Source: Syntrophobacter sp. SbD2
Lineage (GTDB): Bacteria > Desulfobacterota > Syntrophobacteria > Syntrophobacterales > Syntrophobacteraceae
DNA: 5,322 nucleotides
Assembly: GCA_900290385.1 (NCBI GenBank)
Contig: OMSV01000014.1
Coordinates: 1 to 5,322 of the forward strand
Direction of reading: 5' to 3'
Shown piece after piece: positions 5,069 to 5,322 of this stretch. How positions within the stretch are numbered: position 1 is the stretch's first letter; each line of letters begins with the position of its first letter. The notes under the pieces were generated by a model. That model did no database searches. It saw nothing but the letters and a program-made list of their open reading frames with translations, and was not told the origin of the DNA. Position numbers and translations under genes: made by a program.

Positions 5069-5093
5069 GCCCGCTCCAGCATGAGGATCGGGC
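5069..5093 (+). repeat. Minor hairpin just after the methionine-rich gene
   Basis: GCCCG (5069-5073) pairs with CGGGC (5089-5093), with an inner CTC/GAG possible across a 3-base bulge. It may add to the 3'-end structure of the transcript. Confidence 0.3.
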
Positions 5094-5110
5094 GCCTTAC
5101 GGAATTCCAA

Positions 5111-5146
5111 GCCCCCTTCGGCAACTCTTCGCAATCCGAAGGGGGC
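5111..5146. terminator. Strong hairpin, probable transcript-end structure without a U-tract
   Basis: GCCCCCTTCGG (5111-5121) and CCGAAGGGGGC (5136-5146) are perfect 11-base reverse complements around a 14-base loop, 52 bases after the stop of the methionine-rich gene. No T-run follows on either strand, so it is either a U-less terminator, an RNA 3'-end stabiliser or a bidirectional barrier between genes. Confidence 0.45.
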
Positions 5147-5266
5147 ATACACCGCCCAGTGTGATACTTAGCGCGTTGGACAGCCTATGTATCGGTTACC
5201 CCGAATTTCCTCTTCCTGTCGGCCCAGTTCCGACCATGTTGAAACCTTTTTCAGACGGAGATCGAA

Positions 5267-5322
5267 ATGAGACGCCCTGACTTTAGGTCCTTCCTTGCGG
5301 CATGCCTTATCGTGATTCTTGC
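5267..5322 (+). CDS. Start of an exported or membrane protein (partial, cut by the window end)
   Basis: ATG 5267 is preceded by GGAG with 6 bases of spacing. The 18 full codons visible read MRRPDFRSFLAACLIVIL, a basic N-terminus followed by a hydrophobic segment. This fits the beginning of a signal peptide or a transmembrane helix. LAAC at 10-13 looks like a lipobox but sits too early in the hydrophobic stretch to be convincing. The function cannot be told. The gene points the same way as the methionine-rich gene but is separated from it by about 208 bases and the 5111-5146 hairpin, so it is probably an independent unit. Confidence 0.6.
   Translation, partial: MRRPDFRSFLAACLIVIL

Overview
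The window looks like part of a bacterial chromosome of roughly even base composition, with Shine-Dalgarno-led genes, 4-base ATGA gene overlaps and a UGA that appears to encode selenocysteine. An anaerobic or microaerophilic Gram-negative lineage of the Desulfobacterota (deltaproteobacterial) type is my best guess. That is inference: no rRNA or taxonomic marker is present.

Layout. (1) 1-1070, minus strand: a membrane-anchored or exported MsrA-MsrB methionine sulfoxide reductase fusion, cut by the window start. (2) 1071-1408: a divergent intergenic region with several inverted repeats. (3) 1418-3225, plus strand: an OmpR/PhoB-type response regulator and a sensor histidine kinase overlapping by 4 bases. 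(4) 3226-3436: a spacer with a candidate promoter. (5) 3437-3586: a 49-codon reading frame of unknown function with one hydrophobic segment, overlapping the next gene by 4 bases. (6) 3583-4269: a second, cytoplasmic MsrA whose catalytic cysteine codon is an in-frame UGA (codon 35, 3685-3687), followed at the right distance by a SECIS-like hairpin. It is read here as a selenoprotein MsrA with no cysteine at all. (7) 4270-4584: a spacer with a TTGACA element and a GAAA-capped hairpin. (8) 4585-5058: an exported, extremely methionine-rich small protein. (9) 5059-5266: a spacer with a strong perfect hairpin. (10) 5267 to the end: the start of another exported protein, cut by the window end.

How it may work together. 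Two methionine sulfoxide reductases in different compartments, a two-component system divergent from one of them, and an exported protein with about 14% methionine in its mature part suggest a methionine-oxidation sensing and repair locus. The logic resembles E. coli HprSR (YedVW) with MsrPQ, but the parts differ. The methionine-rich protein could be a substrate, an oxidant sink or a metal (copper) binder. The most notable element is the UGA-encoded active site. A conventional caller would stop the gene at 3685 or start it at GTG 3727, losing the catalytic residue. The functional links and the regulatory logic are inference; the domains, the UGA position and the hairpins are read directly from the sequence.
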